Assembly: GCF_005889725.1 (NCBI RefSeq)
Contig: NZ_VCKX01000042.1
Location: 1-57,841, forward strand
Source: Nonomuraea zeae
GTDB taxonomy: Bacteria > Actinomycetota > Actinomycetes > Streptosporangiales > Streptosporangiaceae
Direction: 5' to 3'
DNA length: 57,841 nt
Below are positions 36,386-44,858 of the stretch, piece by piece. A model generated the notes under the pieces. The model was not told the DNA's origin. It did not search any database and worked only from the letters and a program-made list of their open reading frames with translations. Position 1 is the stretch's first letter. Every line of letters begins with the position of its first letter. The translations under genes were made by a program, and so were the position numbers.

Positions 36386-36793
36386 TCAGCGGGGGATGGC
36401 CCGCACCAGGCGGGCGAGCAGGTCGCGTTCGGCGGCGTCGAAGCCGCTCACGAGGTCCTCGTCCATCTTGGCCCAGATCGCCTCGACCGGCTCGCGCAGC
36501 GCCTTGCCGGTCTCGGTGAGGTGGACGCGGCCCACGCGCGGCCGGTCGGGGTCGGGGGCGCGGTAGACGATGCCCGCCCGTTCCAGGCGCTGCAGCGTCT
36601 TGGTGACGGTCGGCGGCTCCACGCCCAGCCTGGCGATGAGCTCGCCCTGGGTGAGGCCGTCCTCCTTCCAGAGCTGGTTGAGCAGCAGCTCCTGCCCGAC
36701 GTGCAGGCCGAGCGGGACCAGCGCCGCGGCCAGCTGGTTGCGGTGCGTCTTGACCACCTTGATCAGCGCGTACGTCAGGGTCTCGTCCAGCAT
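36386..36793 (-). CDS. MarR-family transcriptional regulator
   Basis: This 135-residue MarR-type winged helix has a dimerisation helix LTYALIKVVKTHRNQLAAAL, then HVGQELLLNQLWKEDGLTQG, recognition helix VEPPTVTKTLQRLERAGIVY and wing RAPDPDRPRVGRVHLTETGK. The length and ATG 36793 are standard. It precedes the SDR gene on the same strand, forming a regulator-enzyme cassette. The ligand is unknown. Confidence 0.93.
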   Translation of the reverse strand: MLDETLTYALIKVVKTHRNQLAAALVPLGLHVGQELLLNQLWKEDGLTQGELIARLGVEPPTVTKTLQRLERAGIVYRAPDPDRPRVGRVHLTETGKALREPVEAIWAKMDEDLVSGFDAAERDLLARLVRAIPR

Positions 36794-36935
36794 GCACTCA
36801 TCTTGCCCGCCGCCTGCCGCTTTGGCGCATGGTGACCCAAGGATGGAGCCGCTCTTACCGTGTCGCGTGGTTTGGCCGACGGCTTCCGCGAAAGGGTGAA
36901 GTATCCGGCATGCCGACCCATCGGGAGACGCAGAC

Positions 36936-38225
36936 GTGACCACACCTGGGAACCCGGACGAGCCCCGATCGGGGCAGGATCCGCGCCGGGGCCGTCCAGA
37001 AGAGGGCGAGCCCGGCCCCACGCCACCGCAGCACACGCCCGAATGGTGGAGCGAGGGCATGCTGGAGGAGGACCCGCTAGAGGGCCGTGAGGGCCGCGAG
37101 GGCCGGCCGCCCGGGTCGGGCGGCGAGGGCCCGCCGCCCGACGAGTCCGAGTCCCGCTGGGAGTCGCAGGGCGGATCCTCGGGCGGGCCGCGGGGCGGGT
37201 CCTCGGGCGAGCCGCAGGGCGGGCCCCAGGAAGAGCCGCGGAGGGACGGGGAGGAGCCGATCGAGCCCGCCCCGCCCGTGGTGCCGCGTCCCGACGTGCC
37301 GCCGATCCACGAGCCCAGGCCGACCGGCAAGCCCACCCATCCGGACCTGCCCAGCTCACCGGAGACCCCACAGCCGACAGGTGGCGACGCGGAGGCGACC
37401 CAGGTGTTCCCGATTCCCGGCGCCACCCCGTCGTACCCCGGCTGGGAGGGCACGCCGTCCGAGGACGAGCCGCCGGCCCGGCCGACCCCGTCCCGCTACG
37501 AGCAGGGCGACCAGCCCAGCTTCGCGCCGCCGGGAGCGAGCGCCCCAGGGGGGACGCCGCCTCCGGAGCGGGGCCCCGGCGTCCCGCCCGCAGAAGAGAC
37601 CCGGCCCATGGAACGACCCGCGGAACAACCCGGCGAGCGGACCCTGCCGGGCCCGGGAGCACCGCCTCCGAGCGGCTGGGGCTCGCGGACGCCCCAGGGC
37701 GGCGAGGGGGAGCCGGCCACGCCGCACCGGGGCGAACCCGCGCCGCCGTACCCGGGCGGCCCCAGCACGCCGTACCACGGCACGCCCCCGTCCCCGCAGG
37801 ACCAGGAGCCGGCCGTCCCGGGCACGACGCCCTCCAGCCCGTATGGCGGCCCGCCCGGATACAGCCCGCCGCCGCACACCGGCGGCCCCTACGGAGGCCC
37901 GTACCAGCCCGCCGCCGCGCCGGGCAGCGGCCTGGCCACGGCCTCACTGGTCCTCGGCGTGGCCAGCCCCTTCCTGGTCTTCGTCTGCTTCACCGGCGTG
38001 ATCACCGCCATCCTGTCGATCGTCTTCGGCTGCGTCGCGCTCGCCAAGCACGTGGGCAAGGGCCGCGCCATAGCCGGCATCGTGATCAGCGCGCTCGCGC
38101 TGATCCTCTTCGCGATCGTGGCCATCTGGTTCTGGAACGTGGTCCAGGAATGCGCCCACCTGCCCGGCCAGCTCGCCGACCGCTGCTTCGAGTCGAAGTT
38201 CCCCTGGATGGGCCGCCGCGGCTAG
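36936..38225 (+). CDS. Pro/Gly-rich protein with C-terminal DUF4190-like membrane domain
   Basis: In this 429-residue protein the first 330 residues are low-complexity Pro, Gly, Glu and Ser, certainly disordered, with YGGPPGYSPPPHTGGPYGGP just before the membrane part. The C-terminal 100 residues carry two helices (LATASLVLGVASPFLVFVCF; AIAGIVISALALILFAIVAI) in the DUF4190 arrangement, including SIVFGCVALAKHVGKGRAI. The long N-terminus is unusual in length for the family and presumably cytoplasmic. The start is GTG 36936. Function is unknown. Confidence 0.8.
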   Translation: MTTPGNPDEPRSGQDPRRGRPEEGEPGPTPPQHTPEWWSEGMLEEDPLEGREGREGRPPGSGGEGPPPDESESRWESQGGSSGGPRGGSSGEPQGGPQEEPRRDGEEPIEPAPPVVPRPDVPPIHEPRPTGKPTHPDLPSSPETPQPTGGDAEATQVFPIPGATPSYPGWEGTPSEDEPPARPTPSRYEQGDQPSFAPPGASAPGGTPPPERGPGVPPAEETRPMERPAEQPGERTLPGPGAPPPSGWGSRTPQGGEGEPATPHRGEPAPPYPGGPSTPYHGTPPSPQDQEPAVPGTTPSSPYGGPPGYSPPPHTGGPYGGPYQPAAAPGSGLATASLVLGVASPFLVFVCFTGVITAILSIVFGCVALAKHVGKGRAIAGIVISALALILFAIVAIWFWNVVQECAHLPGQLADRCFESKFPWMGRRG

Positions 38226-38659
38226 AGCGGCAGGTGATCTGACAGATCGGCACGGGCGCCGCTCGCGTGGACGGCGCCCTTCGCCATGGCCTCGCCCCAG
38301 GTCAACCGGCCGAGCGCCAGCTCGATCCAGGTGCGCCCGTCCATCTCGACCACGTTCGGCGGGGTGCCGCGGGTGTGGCGGGGCCCGGCGACGGCCTGTA
38401 CGGCCGCGTAAGGCGGCACCCGCACCTCCACCGTACGGCCGGGCGCCGCGGTGGCGAGCCGGTCGAGCAGGTGGCGCACGGCCTGCCTGGCCGCGTCGCG
38501 CTCCGGCTTGAGCCCGCGGTCGTACGCGGACAGCACGGCCGCCACGAGCGCGTCGGGCAGGGCCGAGTCAGGTCCGTCGTAAGAGGGCTCGTCGAGCGCG
38601 ACGAGCTGGCCGTCGAGCGCCGACCTCAGTTTTTCCCGGTCCATCTTGCGTGCTGCCAC
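38222..38659 (-). CDS. sterol carrier family (SCP2-like) protein
   Basis: This 145-residue protein ends with a short SCP2-like segment: RTVEVRVPPYAAVQAVAG, VVEMDGRTWIELALGRLTWG and VHASGARADLSDHLPL. The N-terminal half is helical (ALPDALVAAVLSAYDRGL). It resembles actinobacterial sterol-carrier/maleylpyruvate-isomerase-associated proteins. The ligand is unknown. GTG 38659 or ATG 38644 may be the start. It converges on the DUF4190 gene (4-bp overlap) and is divergent from the phosphatase gene. Confidence 0.75.
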   Translation of the reverse strand: MAARKMDREKLRSALDGQLVALDEPSYDGPDSALPDALVAAVLSAYDRGLKPERDAARQAVRHLLDRLATAAPGRTVEVRVPPYAAVQAVAGPRHTRGTPPNVVEMDGRTWIELALGRLTWGEAMAKGAVHASGARADLSDHLPL

Positions 38660-38704
38660 CTCACCATTGTCTCCCGGGAAGCGTTCATCGAGACGGAGGT
38701 CGTC

Positions 38705-38722
38705 GTTCACCTTTCGTTTCGA
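38705..38722 (+). promoter_or_regulatory. weak PHO-box-like direct repeat upstream of the PhoX gene
   Basis: GTTCACC (38705-38711) is followed 11 nt later by the degenerate GTTTCGA (38716-38722). The first unit equals the Streptomyces PhoP half-site and the 11-nt period fits, but the second copy is poor. It lies about 50 bp before the PhoX start. Confidence 0.3.
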
Positions 38723-38773
38723 CGGCGACCGTAGCGTCCCCGCCGTACAACCGCGCACATTTATGGAGGACCT

Positions 38774-40834
38774 GTGGCGAACCCCAACGCGGGACGGCGG
38801 CTGCTTCCGCTGCTTTCCACCCCGCACAAAGGTGGCCGATCCGCGCTGACCTGTCAGTTCCGCTGCGGCAACGCGTGCGCGCATGACGTGGCCAACACCA
38901 CCGGCAACGCCTACTTCGGCGACGTGGTGAAGGAGGCGGTCTCCCGCCGCGGCGTGCTGCGCGCGGGCGCGCTCGGCGCTCTGGTGGCGGGTGCCGGCGT
39001 GGCGGGGGCGATGCCGGCACTGGCGGACGAGCCGGCGGCCGCGGGCGCCGAGGCCAGGAACGGCGGCGGCGACATCCGGTTCACCGCGGTGCCGCCGAAC
39101 AAGGACGACGCGTTGCGCATCCCCGACGGCTACAGCTCCTCTGTGGTCGTGCGCTGGGGCGACCCGGTGCTGCCCGACGCGCCGGCGTTCGACTTCGACA
39201 ACCAAAGCGCCGACGCCCAGAACAAGCAGTTCGGCTACAACTGCGACTACGTCACGGTCCTCCCGCTGGGCCGCGACCGGGCCCTGATGTGGGTGAACCA
39301 CGAGTACACCGACGAGAGCCTGATGTTCCGCGGCTACACCGGTGGCGCGGCGGCCACCGAGGAGCAGATCAAGATCGCGCTGGCCGCGCACGGCGGCTCG
39401 GTCGTGGAGATCGAGCGGGCCGGCCGCACCGGCGAGTGGAAGCTGGTCACCAAGGGACGCCGCCGCTACAACCGGCGCGTCACCGCTCAGACCACCATGA
39501 AGTTCAGCGGGCCCGCCGCGGGCCACGACCTGCTCAAGACGGCGGCCGACCCGCAGGGCCGCACGCCCGTCGGCATGCTGAACAACTGCTCCGGCGGCAC
39601 CACCCCGTGGGCGACCGTGCTGACCGCCGAGGAGAACTTCGACCAGTACTTCGTCAACGGCGACAAGGTGCCGGACGCGCAGAAGCCGTACATCTCCCGC
39701 TACACGATCACGACCGGCACCCCGTCGAGCAGCCGCAGGTTCGACCGCGTCGAGGAGCGCTTCGACCTGGCCAAGCACCCGAACGAGGCCAACAGGTTCG
39801 GGTGGATCGTGGAGATCGACCCGTTCGACCCCGACGGCACGCCGATCAAGCGCACCGCGCTCGGCCGCTTCAAGCACGAGGCCGCCACCACGACGCTGGC
39901 GCGCGACGGCCGCCTGGTCGTGTACATGGGTGACGACTCGCGCTTCGAGTACATCTACAAGTTCGTCTCGAAGAACCGCTACATCCCCGGATTCGACCGG
40001 CACAACCGGGCGCTGCTCGACGAGGGCACCCTGTACGTGGCCAAGTTCACCGGCGACAGCCCGGCCGCCGAGATCGACGGGTCGGGCAAGCTGCCCTCCG
40101 ACGGCCTGTTCGACGGCTCCGGCGAGTGGATCCCGCTGGTCTCGGGCGACAAGTCGTACGTGGACGGCATGACCGCCGCCGAGGTCCTCGTCTACACCCG
40201 CACGGCCGCCGACAAGGTGGGCGCCACCAAGATGGACCGCCCCGAGGACATGGAGCGCAACCCGGTCACCGGCGGCGTGTACGTGGCCCTGACCAACAAC
40301 ACCAACCGCACCGCGGCCCAGGTGGACGAGGCCAACCCGCGCCCGTCGAACAAGCACGGCCACGTCCTGGAGATCGTCGAGCGGCGCGACGACGCGGGCG
40401 AGAGGACGTTCGCCTGGTCGCTCCCGCTGGTCTGCGGCGACCCGGCCGACCCCGGCACCTACTTCGCCGGTTACGACAAGACCAAGGTCTCGCCGATCTC
40501 GTGCCCGGACAACGTGACGTTCGACCGTGACGGCAACCTGTGGATCTCCACCGACGGCAACCAGCTCGGCAGCAACGACGGCATGTTCGTGATGCCCGTA
40601 CGCGGCAAGGAGCGCGGCCACCTGCGCCAGTTCCTCACGGTCCCGGTCGGGGCCGAGACCTGCGGCCCGCTGGTCAGCCAGGACCAGCTCAGCGTGTTCG
40701 TCGCGGTGCAGCACCCGGGCGAGACCGACGGCGCCACTCCTGACAACCCCTCCAGCCACTGGCCCGACGGCGACCAGCCGCGCCCGTCGGTCGCGGTGGT
40801 CTGGCACGGCAAGGGCAAGAAGGTCGGCGCTTGA
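38774..40834 (+). CDS. PhoX-family alkaline phosphatase, Tat-exported
   Basis: This 686-residue member of the PhoX/DUF839 family is a beta-propeller phosphatase using Ca and Fe. After a conserved leader (LTCQFRCGNACAHDVANTTG) comes a twin-arginine signal, SRRGVLRAGALGALVAGAG, ending near AMPALA. Family blocks NNCSGGTTPWATVLTAEENF (Fe-ligand Cys), GWIVEIDPFDPDGTP, ALGRFKHEAATTTLARDGR and RPEDMERNPVTGGVYVALTN are all present. GTG 38774 follows GGAGG. A PHO-box-like repeat upstream suggests phosphate-starvation control. Its stop codon overlaps the -35 of the ABC exporter promoter. Confidence 0.93.
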   Translation: MANPNAGRRLLPLLSTPHKGGRSALTCQFRCGNACAHDVANTTGNAYFGDVVKEAVSRRGVLRAGALGALVAGAGVAGAMPALADEPAAAGAEARNGGGDIRFTAVPPNKDDALRIPDGYSSSVVVRWGDPVLPDAPAFDFDNQSADAQNKQFGYNCDYVTVLPLGRDRALMWVNHEYTDESLMFRGYTGGAAATEEQIKIALAAHGGSVVEIERAGRTGEWKLVTKGRRRYNRRVTAQTTMKFSGPAAGHDLLKTAADPQGRTPVGMLNNCSGGTTPWATVLTAEENFDQYFVNGDKVPDAQKPYISRYTITTGTPSSSRRFDRVEERFDLAKHPNEANRFGWIVEIDPFDPDGTPIKRTALGRFKHEAATTTLARDGRLVVYMGDDSRFEYIYKFVSKNRYIPGFDRHNRALLDEGTLYVAKFTGDSPAAEIDGSGKLPSDGLFDGSGEWIPLVSGDKSYVDGMTAAEVLVYTRTAADKVGATKMDRPEDMERNPVTGGVYVALTNNTNRTAAQVDEANPRPSNKHGHVLEIVERRDDAGERTFAWSLPLVCGDPADPGTYFAGYDKTKVSPISCPDNVTFDRDGNLWISTDGNQLGSNDGMFVMPVRGKERGHLRQFLTVPVGAETCGPLVSQDQLSVFVAVQHPGETDGATPDNPSSHWPDGDQPRPSVAVVWHGKGKKVGA

Positions 40835-40861
40835 CCTCAAGTTAACTTGAGGCAATAGCGT
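40831..40861 (+). promoter_or_regulatory. SoxR-type promoter: perfect palindrome inside a 19-bp spacer
   Basis: The -35 TTGACC (40831-40836) and -10 TAGCGT (40856-40861) are 19 bp apart, the long spacer of MerR-family activated promoters. Between them lies the perfect 18-bp palindrome CCTCAAGTTAACTTGAGG (40835-40852), the SoxR consensus as known from E. coli soxS. The ATG of the ABC exporter is 9 nt after the -10, so the message should be leaderless or nearly so. Confidence 0.85.
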
Positions 40862-40869
40862 TCCGTGCC

Positions 40870-42750
40870 ATGAGCATGGAAATGACCGCCTGGCACCAGC
40901 TGTACTCGATGAACAACCGGCCGGAGCGTCGCCCGCTGTCCAGGGTGACGCTCCGGCGCATCGGCGCCTTCGCCCGGCCGCACCGCCGCAGGCTGGCGTT
41001 CTTCATGCTGCTCAGCGTGGTGCTGGCGGGCCTGGCGGTGGCCTCTCCGCTGCTCGCCGGCCGGGTGGTCGACGCCATCTTCAAGGCGGAGCCGCTGGAC
41101 GTGGTGGTCGGGGTGGCGGTGCTGATCGCGGGCCTGGCGATCGCCGAGGCGGGGATCGGGCTGCTGAACCGCTGGCTGTCGGCGGGGCTCGGCGAGAGCC
41201 TGATCCTCGACCTGCGCACGGCCGTCTTCGACCACGTGCAGAAGATGCCGATCGCGTTCTTCACCAGGACCCGCACGGGCGCGCTGGTCAGCCGGCTCAA
41301 CAACGACGTGATCGGGGCGCAGCGGGCGTTCACCGACACCCTGTCGGGCGTGGTCGGGAACGTCGTGACGCTCGTGCTCACGCTCATCGCGATGATCAGC
41401 ATCTCCTGGCCGATCACGCTGCTCGCGCTGCTGCTGCTGCCGGTGTTCGTGCTGCCGGCCCGCCGGATGGGCACGCGGATCGCCAGGCTGCGGCGCGAGG
41501 CGGCCGACCACAACGCGGCCATGGGCACCCAGATGACCGAGCGCTTCTCCGCGCCCGGCGCGACGCTGGTGAAGCTGTTCGGCCGGCCCGCGCACGAGTC
41601 GGCCGAGTTCGCGAGCAGGGCCCGGCGGGTGCGTGACATCGGGGTGCGCTCCGCCATGACCCAGTCGGCCTTCGTCACCGCCCTGACCCTGGTCTCGGCG
41701 CTGGCCCTGGCCCTCGTGTACGGGCTCGGCGGCTTCTACGCGCTGCGCGCCGAGCTCGCGCCCGGCTCGCTGGTCGCCATGGCCATGCTGCTCACCCGCC
41801 TGTACGCCCCCCTCACCGCCCTGGCCAGCGCCAGGATGGACGTGATGAGCGCGATCGTCAGCTTCGAGCGCGTCTTCGAGGTGCTCGACCTGGAGCCGCT
41901 CATCAAGGAGCGCCCCGGCGCCCGCGAGGTCCCCGACGGCCCGGTGTCGGTCGAGTTCGACGACGTGCGCTTCGCCTACCCCTCGGCCGACAAGGTCTCG
42001 CTCGCCTCGCTGGAGGAGGTCGCCACCCTCGACTCGCGCGGCGGCGAAGAGGTGCTGCACGGCGTCTCGTTCACCGCCGAGCCAGGCCAGATGGTGGCGC
42101 TGGTCGGCTCGTCGGGCGCGGGCAAGTCCACGATCGCCCAGCTCCTGCCGCGGCTGTACGACGCCGACTCGGGCGCCGTCCGGATCGGTGGCGTGGACGT
42201 GCGCGACCTGACCGCCGACTCGATCCGCGACACGCTCGGCATGGTCACCCAGGACGGCCACCTGTTCCACGAGTCGATCCGGGCGAACCTGCTGCTGGCC
42301 AGGCCGGAGGCGAGCGAGGCGGAGATCTGGGACGCGCTCACCAGGGCCCGGCTGGCCAACCTGATCGAGTCGCTGCCCGACGGGCTCGACACCGTGGTGG
42401 GCGAGCGGGGCTACCGGCTGTCCGGCGGCGAGCGCCAGCGGCTGACGATCGCCAGGCTGCTGCTGGCCAGGCCGCGCGTGGTGATCCTGGACGAGGCCAC
42501 CGCCGCACTCGACTCCACCTCCGAGGCGGCGGTCCAGGCGGCGCTCGGCGAGGCGCTGGAAGGCCGGACCGCCGTGGTGATCGCCCACCGGCTGTCCACG
42601 ATCCGCGCCGCCGACCTCATCCTCGTGATCGAGGACGGGCAGGTGGCCGAGCGCGGGACGCACGCCGACCTGCTCGCCGCGGGCGGGCGCTACGAGGAGC
42701 TGTACCGCACTCAGTTCGAGGACCCCACGGTCTCGGGCGTGGCCGCCTGA
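40870..42750 (+). CDS. ABC exporter (TMD-NBD fusion), probable SoxR target
   Basis: This 626-residue half-transporter has six N-terminal helices (LAFFMLLSVVLAGLAVASPL onward) and a C-terminal ATPase with Walker A GSSGAGKST, signature LSGGERQRL, Walker B RVVILDEATAALDS and switch IAHRLSTIRAADL. It should homodimerise and export a hydrophobic compound. Its promoter has a perfect SoxR box, and a SoxR-controlled ABC transporter (SCO7008) is known in Streptomyces coelicolor, so efflux of redox-active metabolites is a reasonable inference. No soxR gene lies in the window. It converges on an MFS gene with a 40-bp overlap. Confidence 0.93.
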   Translation: MSMEMTAWHQLYSMNNRPERRPLSRVTLRRIGAFARPHRRRLAFFMLLSVVLAGLAVASPLLAGRVVDAIFKAEPLDVVVGVAVLIAGLAIAEAGIGLLNRWLSAGLGESLILDLRTAVFDHVQKMPIAFFTRTRTGALVSRLNNDVIGAQRAFTDTLSGVVGNVVTLVLTLIAMISISWPITLLALLLLPVFVLPARRMGTRIARLRREAADHNAAMGTQMTERFSAPGATLVKLFGRPAHESAEFASRARRVRDIGVRSAMTQSAFVTALTLVSALALALVYGLGGFYALRAELAPGSLVAMAMLLTRLYAPLTALASARMDVMSAIVSFERVFEVLDLEPLIKERPGAREVPDGPVSVEFDDVRFAYPSADKVSLASLEEVATLDSRGGEEVLHGVSFTAEPGQMVALVGSSGAGKSTIAQLLPRLYDADSGAVRIGGVDVRDLTADSIRDTLGMVTQDGHLFHESIRANLLLARPEASEAEIWDALTRARLANLIESLPDGLDTVVGERGYRLSGGERQRLTIARLLLARPRVVILDEATAALDSTSEAAVQAALGEALEGRTAVVIAHRLSTIRAADLILVIEDGQVAERGTHADLLAAGGRYEELYRTQFEDPTVSGVAA

Positions 42751-44123
42751 ACCTCTTCGGGGGCGCGGCTCGTCCGCAGCGAGTAGAGCGCGACCGGGAT
42801 CGCCGCGACCACCACGACCGCCGCGATGACCAGCGTGAACTGGTAGGCGTCGAGGAAGGCGAGCAGCGGCGCCCGGTCGCTGCCGCTCTGCCTGGAGCTC
42901 AGGATCGCCCCGAGCACCGTGATGCCGAGCAGCCCGAACACCTCGCGTGACACGTTCAGCATGCCCGAGGCCACGCCCGTCCGGCCCTTGGGCATCCCGC
43001 TGAGCACCGCGGCCGTCAGCGGCACGAGCAGGCCGCCGCCCAGGCCGTACAGCAGGAACCAGGGGGCCACGTCCGCGTAGTCGCCGTCGGCGCCCACGCC
43101 GGAGATCAGGTAGATCGCCGTCCCCATGAGCGCCATCCCGAGCGCGACCGTGCGGCCGATGCCGATCGCCGCGCTGACCCGCTGGGACAGGATGGCGATC
43201 ACGCCCATGACCAGCGCCATCGGCACGAACGCCGCGCCCGCCTCGGTGGGGGAGAAGCCGAGCACGTTCTGCAGCCAGAGCGCGCTGAAGAAGTAGATGC
43301 CGAACACGCCGAACGACCAGATCCCGCTGGTGAGCAGCCCGCCGGTGAAGACCCTGGACCTGAACAGCGACACCACGATCATCGGCTCCGCGGCCCGCGA
43401 CTCGACCAGCACGAACGCCACGCCGGCCGCCGCGAACACGCCGAACGCGGTCAGGATCTCCGGCGAGGTCCACCCCGCGGTGCCGCCTTCGATGAGCGCG
43501 TAGGTCAGGGCGAACAGGGCCACCGCCGAGGTCGCCAGGCCGGGCAGGTCGAGGCTGCGCCGTACCCGGGTGAGGTCGGGCCTGATCGCCCAGAGCGCGA
43601 GGCCGACGGTCACCACCCCGAGCGGGACGTTGATCAGGTAGATCCAGCCCCAGTGCAGGTTCTCGCTGATGAAGCCCCCCGCGAAGGGCCCGAGCGCCAT
43701 GGACAGCGCCCCCGCGGCGCTCCAGATGCCGACGGCCCTGCCGCGTTCACCGGGCTCGGGGAAGATCTGGCTGATCAGCGCCAGCGCGGTCGGCGTGAGC
43801 AGGGCCGCGCCGACCCCCTGCACGGCTCGCGCCGCGATCAGCATCGTGCCGCTGGTGGCCAGCCCCGCGGCCAGCGAGGACACCGTGAAGACGGCCAGCC
43901 CGCCGAGAAAGACCCGCCGCGCCCCGAACACGTCCGCCAGCCGGCCGCCGGCCAGCATGAGCCCGGCGAAGACCAGGATGTACGAGCTCACGATCCACTC
44001 CAGGCCGGAGATCGTCAGCCCGAGCTCCCGCTGGATCGTCGGCAACGCGACGTTGCCCACGTTGTTGTCGAGATACGTCATGAAGGTGCCCAACGTCACC
44101 GCACCCAGTGCCCACCACCGCAC
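42711..44123 (-). CDS. MFS transporter, DHA2 (14-TM) drug efflux type
   Basis: This 470-residue DHA2-family pump is a proton-drug antiporter. Motifs include LDNNVGNVALPTIQRELG in helix 1, GRLADVFGARRVFLGG in the 2-3 loop and the antiporter motif region LGPFAGGFISENLHWGWIYL. About 14 helices are expected. GTG 44123 is taken because GGAGG lies 6 nt upstream; a longer reading would translate the operator. It is divergent from a TetR gene over a strong palindrome, the classical repressor-pump layout. Confidence 0.93.
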   Translation of the reverse strand: MRWWALGAVTLGTFMTYLDNNVGNVALPTIQRELGLTISGLEWIVSSYILVFAGLMLAGGRLADVFGARRVFLGGLAVFTVSSLAAGLATSGTMLIAARAVQGVGAALLTPTALALISQIFPEPGERGRAVGIWSAAGALSMALGPFAGGFISENLHWGWIYLINVPLGVVTVGLALWAIRPDLTRVRRSLDLPGLATSAVALFALTYALIEGGTAGWTSPEILTAFGVFAAAGVAFVLVESRAAEPMIVVSLFRSRVFTGGLLTSGIWSFGVFGIYFFSALWLQNVLGFSPTEAGAAFVPMALVMGVIAILSQRVSAAIGIGRTVALGMALMGTAIYLISGVGADGDYADVAPWFLLYGLGGGLLVPLTAAVLSGMPKGRTGVASGMLNVSREVFGLLGITVLGAILSSRQSGSDRAPLLAFLDAYQFTLVIAAVVVVAAIPVALYSLRTSRAPEEVQAATPETVGSSN

Positions 44124-44133
44124 GATGTTCCTC

Positions 44134-44182
44134 CTATACGCCGTACTTGTACGACGTATAGTGGAACTTGTACGGCGTATAG
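44134..44182. promoter_or_regulatory. TetR operator region with palindrome and third half-site
   Basis: A 28-bp near-perfect palindrome (44134-44161; arms CTATACGCCGTAC and GTACGACGTATAG) is followed by another copy of its right half, ACTTGTACGGCGTATAG at 44166-44182, in direct repeat with 21-bp period. TATAGT at 44178-44183 can serve as -10 for the TetR gene. Confidence 0.8.
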
Positions 44183-44191
44183 TTGTCAACT

Positions 44192-44848
44192 GTGATGGGA
44201 AAACTGACCGCGCAGGCGATCGCGGAGCGGGCCCTGGAGATCGGCGACGCCGAAGGGCTCGACGCCGTGACGATCCGCCGCCTGGCCACGGACCTCGGCG
44301 TGACCCCGATGGCCCTCTACTGGCACTACAAGAACAAGGAGCAGCTGCTGCTCGGCATGGCGGACCACCTGATCGGCGGCTTCGCGCCGGGGCCCGCCGA
44401 CGAGCGCCCCTGGCTGGAGCAGCTGCGCGACCTCACCGAGGGCCTGATCAGGACGCTGCGCACGCACCCCTGCGCGAAGAACGTGATCGAGCAGATCGAC
44501 CCGGTCGCGGTGCCGAACTTCCTGGACGTCTGGGACCGCGCGCTCGGCCTGGCCCGCTCCGGCGGGTTCACCCCCGAGGAGAGCTGCCTGCTGACCAAAT
44601 ACCTGCTGCAGAGCGCGATCGCCATCGCCGACGCGCCGGTGCACTTCGAGGCCGGCAAGTCCACCGAGGAGGTCGCCCAGCGGGTCAGGAGCAAGCAGTT
44701 CGGCCTGCAGTCGCTGCCCGTCGAGAAGTATCCCCACCTCGTGGAGATGGCCGGCCCGATGGCGGGCGGGCTGGCCCCGGACGTGTACGACACGTTCGGC
44801 GTCGATCTCGTCCTCAGCGGCATAGAGGCGCTGGCGGCCAGGCGATAA
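44192..44848 (+). CDS. TetR-family repressor of the divergent MFS pump
   Basis: This 218-residue regulator starts with the HTH IAERALEIGDAEGLDAVTIR and LATDLGVTPMALYWHYKNKE, followed by a TetR_C-type helical ligand domain (LTKYLLQSAIAIADAPVHFE; FGVDLVLSGIEAL). The HTH wording matches TetR proteins that repress multidrug pumps. GTG 44192 or ATG 44195 is the start; a TATAGT -10 ends 8 nt earlier, so translation may be leaderless. It should repress both itself and the pump through the palindromic sites between them. Confidence 0.92.
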   Translation: MMGKLTAQAIAERALEIGDAEGLDAVTIRRLATDLGVTPMALYWHYKNKEQLLLGMADHLIGGFAPGPADERPWLEQLRDLTEGLIRTLRTHPCAKNVIEQIDPVAVPNFLDVWDRALGLARSGGFTPEESCLLTKYLLQSAIAIADAPVHFEAGKSTEEVAQRVRSKQFGLQSLPVEKYPHLVEMAGPMAGGLAPDVYDTFGVDLVLSGIEALAARR

Positions 44849-44858
44849 AGTGCCGATC

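Noticed and set aside
40837..43473. 878-residue open frame on the minus strand
   Set aside because: Antisense of the ABC exporter, whose Walker and signature motifs are intact on the plus strand.
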